From: Tautonia plasticadhaerens
GTDB taxonomy: Bacteria > Planctomycetota > Planctomycetia > Isosphaerales > Isosphaeraceae
Reading direction: 5' to 3'
Length of the DNA stretch: 64,000 nt
NCBI RefSeq assembly: GCF_007752535.1
Contig: NZ_CP036426.1
Span: 2,728,001-2,792,000, forward strand
The position numbers were made by a program, and so were the translations under genes. Under the pieces are notes generated by a model. That model did no database searches, was not told the DNA's origin, and saw nothing but the letters and a program-made list of their open reading frames with translations. Below are positions 44,499 to 51,455 of the stretch, one piece after another. Positions within the stretch are counted from its first letter, which is position 1; each line of letters starts with the position of its first letter.

Positions 44499-45050
44499 TC
44501 ACGACCGTCGGGCGACGGGATCGCGGTCGACGTTGGTCATCGCCGAGGGCTCGCCGTCGATCGGCCCCGGGATCACGGAGAACGAGCCGTCGGTCTCCAG
44601 CACGACCGCGGCGACCTGCTCCATGGAGCCGGCCCCGCCCTGGCGGACCGCCTGGAGGATGTCGGCCTCGATGACCCGGGCGCCCCGCATCGCGCCGCGC
44701 AGCAATCGACCGTCCCGGACGAGCAGCACCGGCTCGGATTTGATCAGCCCGGCGACCCGATCGGAACGGGTCGCCAGCCAGGTGATCAGCCATTGCAGGG
44801 CGATCAGCAGGGCCAGCGCCGTGATGCCCTCGACCAGGGCCGTCTGCTTCGAGAGCAAGATCGTGGCCAGCGTCGACCCGAGCGCCACCGTGACGACGAA
44901 GTCGAAGGCATTCATCTTCGACAGGGTCCGGTTGCCGGTGATCCGCATCAGCAGGACCATCGCCAGGTAGGCCGAGGTGCCCACCAGGGCCACGCGGGCC
45001 GGGCCGCCCCAGCCGTCGAAGAACCAGGGGACGATCGTGTCGCCGTTCAT
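44499..45050 (-). CDS. DUF421 (YetF-type) membrane protein
   Basis: The 183-residue protein has three N-terminal membrane helices (VALVGTSAYLAMVLLMRI, FVVTVALGSTLATILL, GITALALLIALQWLITWLA) and a soluble C-terminal domain. The family marker RITGNRTLSKMNAFDFVVTVALGS is present, as is LLVRDGRLLRGAMRGARVIEADILQAVRQGG. DUF421 proteins are small membrane proteins of unknown biochemical role, sometimes linked to sporulation or stress. The start is an ATG at 45050. Confidence 0.9.
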   Translation of the reverse strand: MNGDTIVPWFFDGWGGPARVALVGTSAYLAMVLLMRITGNRTLSKMNAFDFVVTVALGSTLATILLSKQTALVEGITALALLIALQWLITWLATRSDRVAGLIKSEPVLLVRDGRLLRGAMRGARVIEADILQAVRQGGAGSMEQVAAVVLETDGSFSVIPGPIDGEPSAMTNVDRDPVARRS

Positions 45051-45193
45051 GAGGGGGCACCTCGCGGTAGGGCCGCATCCCGGCCTCGCCGATCGGGTCG
45101 CCCGGCGTCCCGGCGGCCCGAATCGGATGGCCGGGGAGGGGAGTGGGCCCCGGGGGGACGGATCCCCCCGGGGCCGGGTCGACCGAGCAGGGC

Positions 45194-45394
45194 TCAGTTG
45201 CCCACGGCGTCGTCGACGGCCTGGCCGGCCTCCTCGGCCGGGCCGGCGGGGTCGAGGGCATCCCCGACGTCGCTGGCGGCGTTGTCGATGTTCTCGCCGG
45301 CCTCCTCGACCGGGCCCTGGCTCTCGCAGCCGACGAAGATGGCAACCGCAGCCGCCAGGGGCAGGACGCGGACGAGGTCGATCAGTCGGGACAC
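45194..45394 (-). CDS. Small lipoprotein of unknown function
   Basis: A GTG at 45394, preceded by AGGAG, gives 66 residues. The N-terminus is a signal with the lipobox FVGC, so Cys22 or 23 would be lipidated. The mature peptide is acidic and Ala/Glu/Asp-rich with repeated EEAG...DNAASDVGDAL segments, resembling entericidin-like or stress-response small lipoproteins (CsbD-like composition). No defined domain. It could be involved in envelope stress, by analogy only. Confidence 0.65.
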   Translation of the reverse strand: MSRLIDLVRVLPLAAAVAIFVGCESQGPVEEAGENIDNAASDVGDALDPAGPAEEAGQAVDDAVGN

Positions 45395-45519
45395 GGTGCA
45401 GTCTCCTGGGTCATGTTGGGGTGACGCGACTCGGCCGGCGAAATCCCCCGGCCGGGTCGCCGGGACAGCGTAACGCAAGTGCCGGGCCGAGGTCCACGCC
45501 ACTCCGGGGGATGGCCGCC

Positions 45520-46533
45520 TCAGAGGGACCGGTCCACGGCCTCGGCCACCCGACGGCACTCGGCCATCATCCGCTCGAAGGCCGAGGGGGTGATCGTCTG
45601 GGCGCCGTCGCTCATGGCGTGCTCGGGGTCCTCGTGGACCTCGACCATCAGGCCGTCGGCCCCGGCGGCGATCGCCGCCCTCGCCATGGGGGGGACCAGC
45701 GGCGCCTTGCCGGTGCCGTGGGACGGGTCGACGACCACCGGCAGGTGCGTCTTCGCCTGCAGGTAGGGGACCGACGCCAGCGGCAGCGTGAACCTCGTGT
45801 GCTCCTCGAAGGTGCGGACCCCCCGCTCGCAGAGGATCACCTGGTCATTGCCGCGATCGAGGATGTACTCGGCCGCCAGCAGGAACTCCTCCATCGTCGA
45901 GGCCATGCCGCGCTTCAGGAAGGCGGGCTTGCCCGACTCGCCGACGGCCGTCAGCAGCTGGTAGTTCTGCATGTTCCGGGCGCCGATCTGGAGCACGTCG
46001 GCGTACTCGGCCACCACCGCCACGTGCTCCGGCGCCATCACCTCGGTGACGATCGCCAGGCCCGTCTCGTCCCGGGCGGTCGCCAGCATCTTCAGGCCGT
46101 CGACCTTGTGCCCCTGGAAGCTGTAGGGGCTGGTCCGGGGCTTGTAGGCCCCCCCCCGCAGGCCGGTGGCGCCCAGGGCCTTGAGCGTCCTGGCGATCGA
46201 GACGATCTGCCCCTCGCTCTCCACCGAGCAGGGCCCGGCGATCACGCCGATCCTCTTGCCGCCGATCTCCAGCGAGCGGGCCCGGACGACCGTCCGCTCC
46301 GCCTTCAGCTCCGACGAGGCCCGCTTGTAGGGGGCCATGATCGGCAGGACCTTCACCACGCCGGGGCTCGGCTCCAGGGTCTCGACCAGCCCCGGCCGCT
46401 CCTCGCCGATGGCGGCGATCACCGTCTGGTGCCGGCCGACGATCACCTGGGGCTGGAGGCCCAGCTGCGAGATGTGGTCCCGGACGTGGGAAATCTGGTC
46501 CTCGGTCGCGTCCGGCTTCATGACGACAATCAC
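45520..46533 (-). CDS. aroF: 3-deoxy-7-phosphoheptulonate synthase (DAHP synthase), type I-beta
   Basis: DAHP synthase condenses phosphoenolpyruvate and erythrose-4-phosphate, the first step of the shikimate pathway. A GTG at 46533 with GAGGGCGG upstream gives 337 residues, the typical length of the Thermotoga-type enzyme with an N-terminal ferredoxin-like regulatory domain (residues 1-70). Catalytic-region motifs are AGPCSVES, GGAYKPRTSPYSFQG, QIGARNMQNY, LKRGM, CERGVRTFE and VDPSHGTG. The N-terminal domain mediates feedback by Tyr or Phe in relatives. Upstream lies an attenuator-like leader with an aromatic-rich peptide. Confidence 0.96.
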   Translation of the reverse strand: MIVVMKPDATEDQISHVRDHISQLGLQPQVIVGRHQTVIAAIGEERPGLVETLEPSPGVVKVLPIMAPYKRASSELKAERTVVRARSLEIGGKRIGVIAGPCSVESEGQIVSIARTLKALGATGLRGGAYKPRTSPYSFQGHKVDGLKMLATARDETGLAIVTEVMAPEHVAVVAEYADVLQIGARNMQNYQLLTAVGESGKPAFLKRGMASTMEEFLLAAEYILDRGNDQVILCERGVRTFEEHTRFTLPLASVPYLQAKTHLPVVVDPSHGTGKAPLVPPMARAAIAAGADGLMVEVHEDPEHAMSDGAQTITPSAFERMMAECRRVAEAVDRSL

Positions 46534-46655
46534 GGCGATCCGCCCTCTTCGATGGGTTCGATGCGATGCTCGGCCCGCCGGCCGCCACGATGCGACCGGC
46601 CCCGGCCCCGCCACTCCGAATCGAACGACGGTGCGAACGATGACGCAACGAAACG

Positions 46656-46691
46656 AAAAAAGCCCCGAGACCTTCGCAGGTCTCGGGGCTT
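46656..46691 (-). terminator. Intrinsic terminator (attenuator) in the aroF leader
   Basis: A perfect 13-bp stem, AAGCCCCGAGACC (46691-46679) with GGTCTCGGGGCTT (46672-46660), encloses a TGCGAA loop. A run of six T bases (46661-46656) ends the structure on the minus strand, the same strand as aroF. It lies 122 bases upstream of the aroF GTG and 31 bases downstream of the leader-peptide stop codon, so it would terminate transcription before aroF. Confidence 0.9.
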
Positions 46692-46722
46692 GGGTGATTC
46701 TCCGGCTCGACATGCGGTCGAG

Positions 46723-46848
46723 TCACAATCCCGTACGTGCCCGGCGACCTGCGGCCGTCCGCTCGGTAAACGAACGGCCCCACCACCGATACCCGAAGGT
46801 AAAGGAGAAGGGGTAGCGGCCGGGGCTCGCGGCGGGCCGATCCAACAT
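46723..46848 (-). CDS. Aromatic-rich leader peptide of aroF
   Basis: An ATG at 46848 preceded by CTGGAGACGA encodes 41 residues, ending in TGA at 46723. Residues 12-27 read YPFSFTFGYRWWGRSF: two Tyr, four Phe and two Trp in 16 positions. The peptide has no signal or domain and is too short for most gene finders. Its stop codon lies 31 bases before the intrinsic terminator upstream of aroF. The likely role is a ribosome-stalling sensor of charged aromatic tRNAs. This is inferred from the classical trp/phe attenuator pattern. Confidence 0.85.
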   Translation of the reverse strand: MLDRPAASPGRYPFSFTFGYRWWGRSFTERTAAGRRARTGL

Positions 46849-46925
46849 TCGTCTCCAGGAATCAGGACAAGAGCATGCGTCGACGGCTCGACGCGATTCG
46901 ATCCGGTTAGAACGAGAGAGAGGGT

Positions 46926-46953
46926 GCTCGGGCCCGGCGCCCCGGGCCCGAGC
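46926..46953 (-). other. Perfect 12-bp GC hairpin in the aroF leader (possible upstream terminator)
   Basis: GCTCGGGCCCGG pairs perfectly with CCGGGCCCGAGC around GGCG, followed on the minus strand by ACCCTCTCTCTCGTTCT. The pyrimidine tail is not a clean T-tract, so termination may be partial. It separates the 11-codon ORF from the aromatic leader peptide. Confidence 0.5.
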
Positions 46954-47000
46954 GACCCACCCGCCGCATGGGCCGGCGGGGCATCGGAAGATGCGGCTGC

Positions 47001-47019
47001 CCGACGGGCAACCCGTCGG
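47001..47019 (-). other. Hairpin directly after the 11-codon ORF
   Basis: CCGACGGG-TTG-CCCGTCGG is a perfect 8-bp stem beginning seven bases after the stop codon of the 11-codon ORF. Further small hairpins follow at 46981-46994 (GCATC/GATGC) and 46960-46980 (CCCGCCG/CGGCGGG). The cluster suggests a structured RNA. Confidence 0.5.
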
Positions 47020-47025
47020 CTGCCG

Positions 47026-47061
47026 TTAGGCGAGCCGCCTCTGGTTGTCGCTGCTACACAC
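47026..47061 (-). CDS. 11-codon ORF with an ultra-strong Shine-Dalgarno in the aroF leader
   Basis: GTG at 47061 begins a reading frame that encodes MCSSDNQRRLA and stops at TAA (47028-47026). The preceding bases 47077-47063 read GAAAGGAGGTGATCC, a 15-base perfect complement of the 3' end of 16S rRNA, with seven bases between GGAGG and GTG. No family is known to me. It may be a regulatory uORF; its link to aromatic metabolism is not evident from the codons, which include one Cys and two Ser but no aromatic residue. Confidence 0.55.
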   Translation of the reverse strand: MCSSDNQRRLA

Positions 47062-47062
47062 A

Positions 47063-47077
47063 GGATCACCTCCTTTC
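47063..47077 (-). promoter_or_regulatory. 15-base perfect Shine-Dalgarno
   Basis: GAAAGGAGGTGATCC is fully complementary to the canonical 16S rRNA tail GGATCACCTCCTTTC. Most genes in this window have 4-7 base sites, so this is exceptional. It precedes the 11-codon ORF at the correct distance. Confidence 0.75.
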
Positions 47078-47204
47078 AAAACCGGTCCCCCCTGTTCCCG
47101 CGGGAGTCCAGCCTCGGACGGGTCAGGGCTCCAGTTTGCCGCGCCACGTTCACGCGGCCCGTAGAGGCCGACCCCGCGTGTGCTCGCGAAGGGCCGACAC
47201 GGAT

Positions 47205-47233
47205 ACGATATCCCCCGGGTGGGGTCGAATCAA
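47205..47233 (-). promoter_or_regulatory. Candidate sigma-70 promoter for the aroF leader transcript
   Basis: On the minus strand TTGATT (47228-47233) and TATCGT (47205-47210) are separated by 17 bases. The -35 box overlaps the last bases of the spondin gene. A start near 47198 would give a leader of about 660 bases before aroF. I found no better promoter closer to the aromatic leader peptide. Confidence 0.5.
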
Positions 47234-48132
47234 GACCCCCGGCCCTCCCGGCCGATCGACCGCATCCCTCGGCGTCTCGAACGGGAGGCGAGGGCGACGA
47301 TCCCCGCCGCCCCCAGACCGCAGAGGGCGACCGAGGACGGCTCGGGCACGACCGCCAGGCGGAACCGGGCCACCTGATATCCGGGGCCCGCGAACTGGGC
47401 GTCGGCGAACCGAGGATCGCCCAGGATCGGCCCGCCGTCGAGGAACCCCCCGGCCAGCTCGACCGTGCCGTCCTCGTCCACCCCGGTGTCGGGCGTCGCC
47501 TGGCCGAAGAAGGCGGTGTTGGCCATCAGCTCGTCGTTGACCTCCGTGCCGGCGTCGAGCACCTGGGAGCCGAGCACCAGGAACTCGAACACCCCCGGCG
47601 TGCCGGTGTTCCCCAGGAAATTGCCGAGGTCGTCGAACAACTCGAACGCCATCGGGTCGCCGTTGGCGATGAAGAAGTCGTTGCTCGGCACGATCATCGA
47701 CGCGTAGCTGAAGAACCGGCTCGCCCCCGACATCGAGTCGATCGAGAACTCGATCGATGCCGAGCCCCCGGGGGCGATCACCGGGGCCCCCGGGAAGCCC
47801 GGCCCGGCCCCGTCCCCGAAGAGGACCCCCTGCAGGCTGCCGTTGGCGGTGGCGTCGAACAGGTCGTCCAGGGGGCCGGGATTCCCGTCCTCGGCGATCC
47901 GCTCCAGCGCCTCCGAGGCCGGGGCCCCGCGGTCGTACAGGTCGAAGTCGCCGTCGTGGAACCCGAACCAGACGGGCGTCAGATGTACCCCCCCGGTCGG
48001 CGAGAGGTTCTCGACCGTCAGCCTCAGGGTCGTCGACGAGCCCAACGCCGGCCCCCCGGCGGCCATCCCCAGGACCAGGGCCAGCACCCCGATCCCCATC
48101 CCCGGCGAGGCGATCCGATTGGCGATCATCAC
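47230..48132 (-). CDS. Spondin-domain secreted protein with PEP-CTERM anchor
   Basis: The ATG at 48132 gives 300 residues (a second ATG follows directly). A signal peptide (GIGVLALVLGMAAGGPALG) precedes a spondin-type domain with LRLTVENLSPTGGVHLTPVWFGFHDGDFDLYDRG and SIEFSIDSMSGASRFFSYASMIVPSNDFFIANGDP. The tail VPEPSSVALCGLGAAGIVALASRSRRR is a PEP-CTERM sorting signal. Such proteins are exported and anchored or processed by an exosortase. The gene ends at the promoter of the aroF leader. Confidence 0.9.
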   Translation of the reverse strand: MMIANRIASPGMGIGVLALVLGMAAGGPALGSSTTLRLTVENLSPTGGVHLTPVWFGFHDGDFDLYDRGAPASEALERIAEDGNPGPLDDLFDATANGSLQGVLFGDGAGPGFPGAPVIAPGGSASIEFSIDSMSGASRFFSYASMIVPSNDFFIANGDPMAFELFDDLGNFLGNTGTPGVFEFLVLGSQVLDAGTEVNDELMANTAFFGQATPDTGVDEDGTVELAGGFLDGGPILGDPRFADAQFAGPGYQVARFRLAVVPEPSSVALCGLGAAGIVALASRSRRRGMRSIGREGRGS

Positions 48133-48362
48133 GCTGCTGCTCCTCGTCTTCCTTCATCCTCGGTCGCGGAGCCCGACCCGGCTCGAGCCGGGAGGGGAGA
48201 TCGGAGCGGACGGCGATCGGCGACGCCGGGGCGGCTCCCGCCCGGCCTCGGCGCGGACCCTCGACGAGACGGCCCGTCGCGGCACCCCCGCGCCGATGGC
48301 CGTCCGCTCGTCCCCCCGTTGGTCGCCGACCCCGCCCGGATCCTGACCTGTTTTCCCCCGGA

Positions 48363-48647
48363 TCACCGATCTTTCAGCTGCCGCCGGATCCGATCCTTCA
48401 GCTCCTCCGGCATCCCCGGGCCCGATCCCGGCAGCCCGTCTCGCCCCCCGGCCCGGCCCAGGGCCTCCCGGAGCACCAGCAGCTGGCGTCGGTAGCGTCG
48501 GCAGGCGACGCAGTAGACCAGGTGCGACCGGTAGGCGGCCCGCTCGACCGGGGAGAGCCGCTCGTCGAGCGACCGGCTCACCAGCTCCGAGATCCCCTCG
48601 CAGGGCAGGTTCAGCAGGCGCCAGGCGTGCCGGAGGCGTCGCACCAT
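48363..48647 (-). CDS. Zinc-finger anti-sigma factor
   Basis: The 94-residue protein has the ZAS zinc-binding motif H42-x3-C46-x2-C49 (SHLVYCVACRRYRRQ) after a helical start, and a C-terminal helix PEELKDRIRRQLKDR. There is no transmembrane segment, so it is probably a soluble anti-sigma factor that holds the ECF sigma factor of the upstream gene 58 bases away. Release by redox or ligand signals is typical of the family; the signal here is unknown. Confidence 0.85.
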   Translation of the reverse strand: MVRRLRHAWRLLNLPCEGISELVSRSLDERLSPVERAAYRSHLVYCVACRRYRRQLLVLREALGRAGGRDGLPGSGPGMPEELKDRIRRQLKDR

Positions 48648-48705
48648 CGCGAGTCCACGCTCGATCGGGTTGGGGTTGGGTCGGGCTGGACGGCCCGGGG
48701 AAGGC

Positions 48706-49380
48706 TCAGAGCCCCTCGAACCATCGGCGTTCGAGGCAGTCCCGGAGCAGGAGCCGGGCCCGGTGCATCCGCTTCCAGAAGCTTTCCGGGGAGATCGACA
48801 GCTCCCGGCAGACCTCCGGGCCGTCCCGGTCCTCCAGCTCCCGGAGCAGGAACGTCTCGGCCAGGTGGTCGGGCATGGCCCCGAGGCAGCCCCGCAGCGT
48901 CTCCCAGAACTCGGCCGATTCCAGCGCCAGGCCGGGGTCCCCCCATCGCTTCGGGCCCCGCTTCCAGAACCCGAGCCGGTCGAATGGGCCTCCCGATCCG
49001 GGGCGATCCCGGTCCGGCGTCGCCTCTTCGACGGGCCGTTCCCGGCGACGACGCCTGAGGTGGTCGCCGATCTTGTGCTTCAGGATCGCCAGCAGCCAGG
49101 TCCGCTCCGAGGACCTCCCGTCGAACCGATCGTGCCCGCCGAGCGCGGCCAGGAACGTCTCCTGGACGACGTCGGCCGCCGCCTCGGGGTGCCGGAGCCG
49201 GAGCAGGGCCCAGCGATAGAGGGCGTCGCCGTGGCGATCGACCCAGCCTTCGGGGTCGGCGGCCGGGGCGGGAGGGGCGGGCTCGGGGTCGGTCGGGGCA
49301 CGGGCCCGGTCCGAGGGCCTTGCCTCAGCCGGTCGGTTCGTCGCCGGTCGGGAGTGGGTCGCCTCCGGTCGGCTGCTCAT
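48706..49380 (-). CDS. ECF-type RNA polymerase sigma factor
   Basis: The 224-residue protein has a 45-residue Pro/Ala-rich start, then sigma region 2 (YRWALLRLRHPEAAADVVQETFLAALGGHDRFDGRSSERTWLLAILKHKIGDHLR) and region 4 (LPDHLAETFLLRELEDRDGPEVCRELSISPESFWKRMHRARLLLRDCL; the first residue is M in the sequence). The linker is enriched in Arg and Gly. The start overlaps the end of the upstream HD gene by 56 bases; a start further inside is possible. The anti-sigma gene follows directly, so the pair is probably an autoregulated unit. Confidence 0.9.
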   Translation of the reverse strand: MSSRPEATHSRPATNRPAEARPSDRARAPTDPEPAPPAPAADPEGWVDRHGDALYRWALLRLRHPEAAADVVQETFLAALGGHDRFDGRSSERTWLLAILKHKIGDHLRRRRRERPVEEATPDRDRPGSGGPFDRLGFWKRGPKRWGDPGLALESAEFWETLRGCLGAMPDHLAETFLLRELEDRDGPEVCRELSISPESFWKRMHRARLLLRDCLERRWFEGL

Positions 49381-50017
49381 CGCGATGCGAACCGCCCTCG
49401 ATCCCCGACAGTACGCCCAGGCCCCCGCGGGCCAGCCGTTCGAGCCGGGCGTCGCCGTCGACCAGGCCCAGCCCCTCGATCGACGACCGGGCCATCGCGA
49501 TTATTTGGTCCCGCCCCGCGTTGAACCGCCCCCAGACCTCCCGGCCTTCGGCCAGGTCCGCCGCGATGCTCCCGAGGTTGTGCAGCTTGTCGGCCAGGAC
49601 GATGGCCTTCGCCTCGATGGGGGCCGAGCGGAGCAATTCGAGGTGCTCCCGCTTCCGGTCGGCCCAGGGGCGCTTGCGCCCTTCGGCGTCGAGCTTCTCC
49701 TCCGAGCAGTGCCCGACCAGGTCCGCGACCCGGGCCCCGAATCGCCCCCGGACGTCGTCCAGCGTCGCCTCGGTATCCTCGACCACGTCGTGCAGCAGGC
49801 CGGCGATCACCACGTCCTCGTCGAACCCGAGCCGGTCGAGCATCCAGGCCACCGCGATCGGGTGCTGGATGTACGGGACCCCGCTCGACTTCCGGTGTTG
49901 CCCGTCGTGCCAGGCTGCCGCCCATCGGATCGCCAGGTCGAGCCGGGGGGACAGCGGCCCGACCCCGGTCGGCCCCGAGTCGTCCGACGCCGGTCCCCGG
50001 CCCGTCGCCCCGGTCAC
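49325..50017 (-). CDS. HD-domain protein related to the RelA/SpoT hydrolase domain
   Basis: A GTG at 50017 gives 230 residues. The HD-hydrolase pattern is clear: AAAWHDGQHRKSSGVPYIQHPIAVAWMLDRLG, then AGLLHDVVEDTEATLDDVRGRFG, and AIVLADKLHNLGSIAADLA. These correspond to the manganese-binding HD domain of ppGpp hydrolases (MESH1-like). No synthetase domain follows, so it may hydrolyse (p)ppGpp or another nucleotide, but this is not proven. Start overlaps the stop of the upstream hydrolase gene by four bases. Confidence 0.88.
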   Translation of the reverse strand: MTGATGRGPASDDSGPTGVGPLSPRLDLAIRWAAAWHDGQHRKSSGVPYIQHPIAVAWMLDRLGFDEDVVIAGLLHDVVEDTEATLDDVRGRFGARVADLVGHCSEEKLDAEGRKRPWADRKREHLELLRSAPIEAKAIVLADKLHNLGSIAADLAEGREVWGRFNAGRDQIIAMARSSIEGLGLVDGDARLERLARGGLGVLSGIEGGSHRDEQPTGGDPLPTGDEPTG

Positions 50018-50874
50018 GAGACCGCCCGTCGCACCACCCCCACGTGCCGGGCGATCCGCCGGGAGACCTCCGCCCGGTGGCTCAGGAACCCGAGGTGCCC
50101 GGCCCCCTCGATCGTCGCGAACCGGGAGTGCGAGAGCGACCTCGCCAGGGCCTCCTGCCGGTCCGGCGGCACGACGACGTCCTTCGAGCCCGCCAGGACC
50201 AGCGTCGGCGCCTCGACCCGCCAGAGCCGGTCGGACGCGTCGAACGACTCCAGGGCCCGGAGGCGGTCGGCGATCACCCCCTGGTCGGTCTCCCAGATCC
50301 GCCGGACGACGAAGTCGGGCAGGGGGCCCGGCTCGGGCTTGCCGCCGTGGAGCAGGTTGAAGAACTGGTTGATGAACGGGTTGTCGTCGGGGATCGGGAA
50401 CCGCTCCAGGACCCTCCGGGCCATCGTGGCCGCCCAGCGTCGGCCGAACTGCGCCTCGGCCCCCGAGAGCACCAGGCTCCCGAACCTCCCCGGCGCCTCG
50501 ACCGCCAGCTCCAGGGCCACCGCCCCGCCATAGGAGACCCCCACCAGCCCCGGCCGCTCCAGGCCCAGCCGGTCGATCGCCTGCAAGAGCGACTTGGCCT
50601 CGTCGGCCACCCCCACCCCCGAGCACCTCGGCAGGATCGCCCCGTCCCCCGAGAGGCCGACCAGGTGGACCTCGTGCCTCCGGGCCAGCCTCCGGGCCAG
50701 CGGCATCAGGAGCTTCCACCCCCCGGCCAGGCCCGGCACCAGCACGACCGGCTCGCCCCGGCCCAGCCGGACGACCTCATGCGAGCCCCCCGATCCCTCA
50801 ACCTGTCGGCACGTGATCGGGCTCCACTCAGTCTCCCACCTCGACGCCGTCCGCCACTTCGCCGATCGTCGCAT
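50014..50874 (-). CDS. Alpha/beta hydrolase
   Basis: The 286-residue protein has the core alpha/beta-hydrolase features: VVLVPGLAGGWKLLMPLARRLA with the oxyanion region, the nucleophile elbow GVSYGGAVAL (Ser in G-x-S-x-G), the acid region VLAGSKDVVVPPDRQEAL and the catalytic His in GAGHLGFLSHRAE. The first 30 residues before EVVRLGRGEP are unlike the family, so the true start could be a downstream GTG. Its substrate is unknown. It is the first gene of the hydrolase-HD-sigma-antisigma string. Confidence 0.85.
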   Translation of the reverse strand: MRRSAKWRTASRWETEWSPITCRQVEGSGGSHEVVRLGRGEPVVLVPGLAGGWKLLMPLARRLARRHEVHLVGLSGDGAILPRCSGVGVADEAKSLLQAIDRLGLERPGLVGVSYGGAVALELAVEAPGRFGSLVLSGAEAQFGRRWAATMARRVLERFPIPDDNPFINQFFNLLHGGKPEPGPLPDFVVRRIWETDQGVIADRLRALESFDASDRLWRVEAPTLVLAGSKDVVVPPDRQEALARSLSHSRFATIEGAGHLGFLSHRAEVSRRIARHVGVVRRAVS

Positions 50875-51455
50875 CGAACCACCATCCTCGAAGAGCCGAG
50901 TTGCCCGGTCCCGGGAGCTGCCGCGTCTCGAACCGATCCCTCGTCCGTTGAAGCGCCCCAGGTCATCGACTCGATCGGACGCGTCGTCTCGGTGACGAGC
51001 CCGAGCGGCGACCCAGGACCGCCTCCCTATTCGCAGCTTCGATGCCCTCGCCGCTCGCGAGGTGGCGAGATTATCGACACCGCCATCCTCCGCGCGACAT
51101 CGCTCGATTTTTCGCTAGCGAATGTCGGCGCCGAAAAGCCGACAGCGCGGGCTCATCGCCCAATCCCAAGGAATGCAGCGAACACCGTCACCCCAAATCT
51201 AGCAACACAAACCTCTTACGGACGACCACAGGGACAGTCACCTACAACCTCCAAATTAACCATAATCTATACCGTCATCAAATTACCCAAATTATCAAAC
51301 GTGTGACGTGAAATGGATTTCGGACCTAACCGACGCGATCGGGATGGCGAACCGACCTGGTGCGTTGATTTTCGGCGCCGAATCGCTATCGTGAATCCTG
51401 GGTTTGCACCGAAGGCCACGTCCGCCGAGCCATCTCGCACCCCGAGGCGACCGCC
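50875..51455. other. Long divergent intergenic region with AT-rich patch and palindromes
   Basis: No gene is convincing here. The stretch 51140-51330 is markedly AT-richer than the rest of the window. Palindromes TTCGCTAGCGAA (51111-51122) and TCGGCGCCGA (51125-51134) lie close together. A second TCGGCGCCGA core, inside TTCGGCGCCGAA (51371-51382), falls in the spacer of a candidate promoter for the downstream activator. It is probably a regulatory region for the divergent genes. Confidence 0.55.
51365..51392 (+). promoter_or_regulatory. Candidate promoter with an internal palindrome for the sigma-54 activator gene
   Basis: TTGATT (51365-51370) and TATCGT (51387-51392) are 16 bases apart, and the spacer contains the perfect palindrome TTCGGCGCCGAA (51371-51382). 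This arrangement would let a bound repressor block polymerase. I saw no sigma-54 -24/-12 element here. Confidence 0.45.

Noticed and set aside
46337-46816. Plus-strand open frame across the aroF leader
   Set aside because: It overlaps the start of aroF, the terminator and the leader peptide and has no domain or ribosome site; the minus-strand reading is far better supported.
47063-47077. Fragment of a 16S rRNA gene
   Set aside because: Only the last 15 bases of the 16S 3' end are matched on the plus strand; the bases upstream do not match. The complementary reading as a Shine-Dalgarno explains the data better.
51300-51455. Sigma-54 promoter upstream of the activator
   Set aside because: No GG-N10-GC pair with acceptable flanks was found; the sigma-70-like TTGATT-16-TATCGT fits better.
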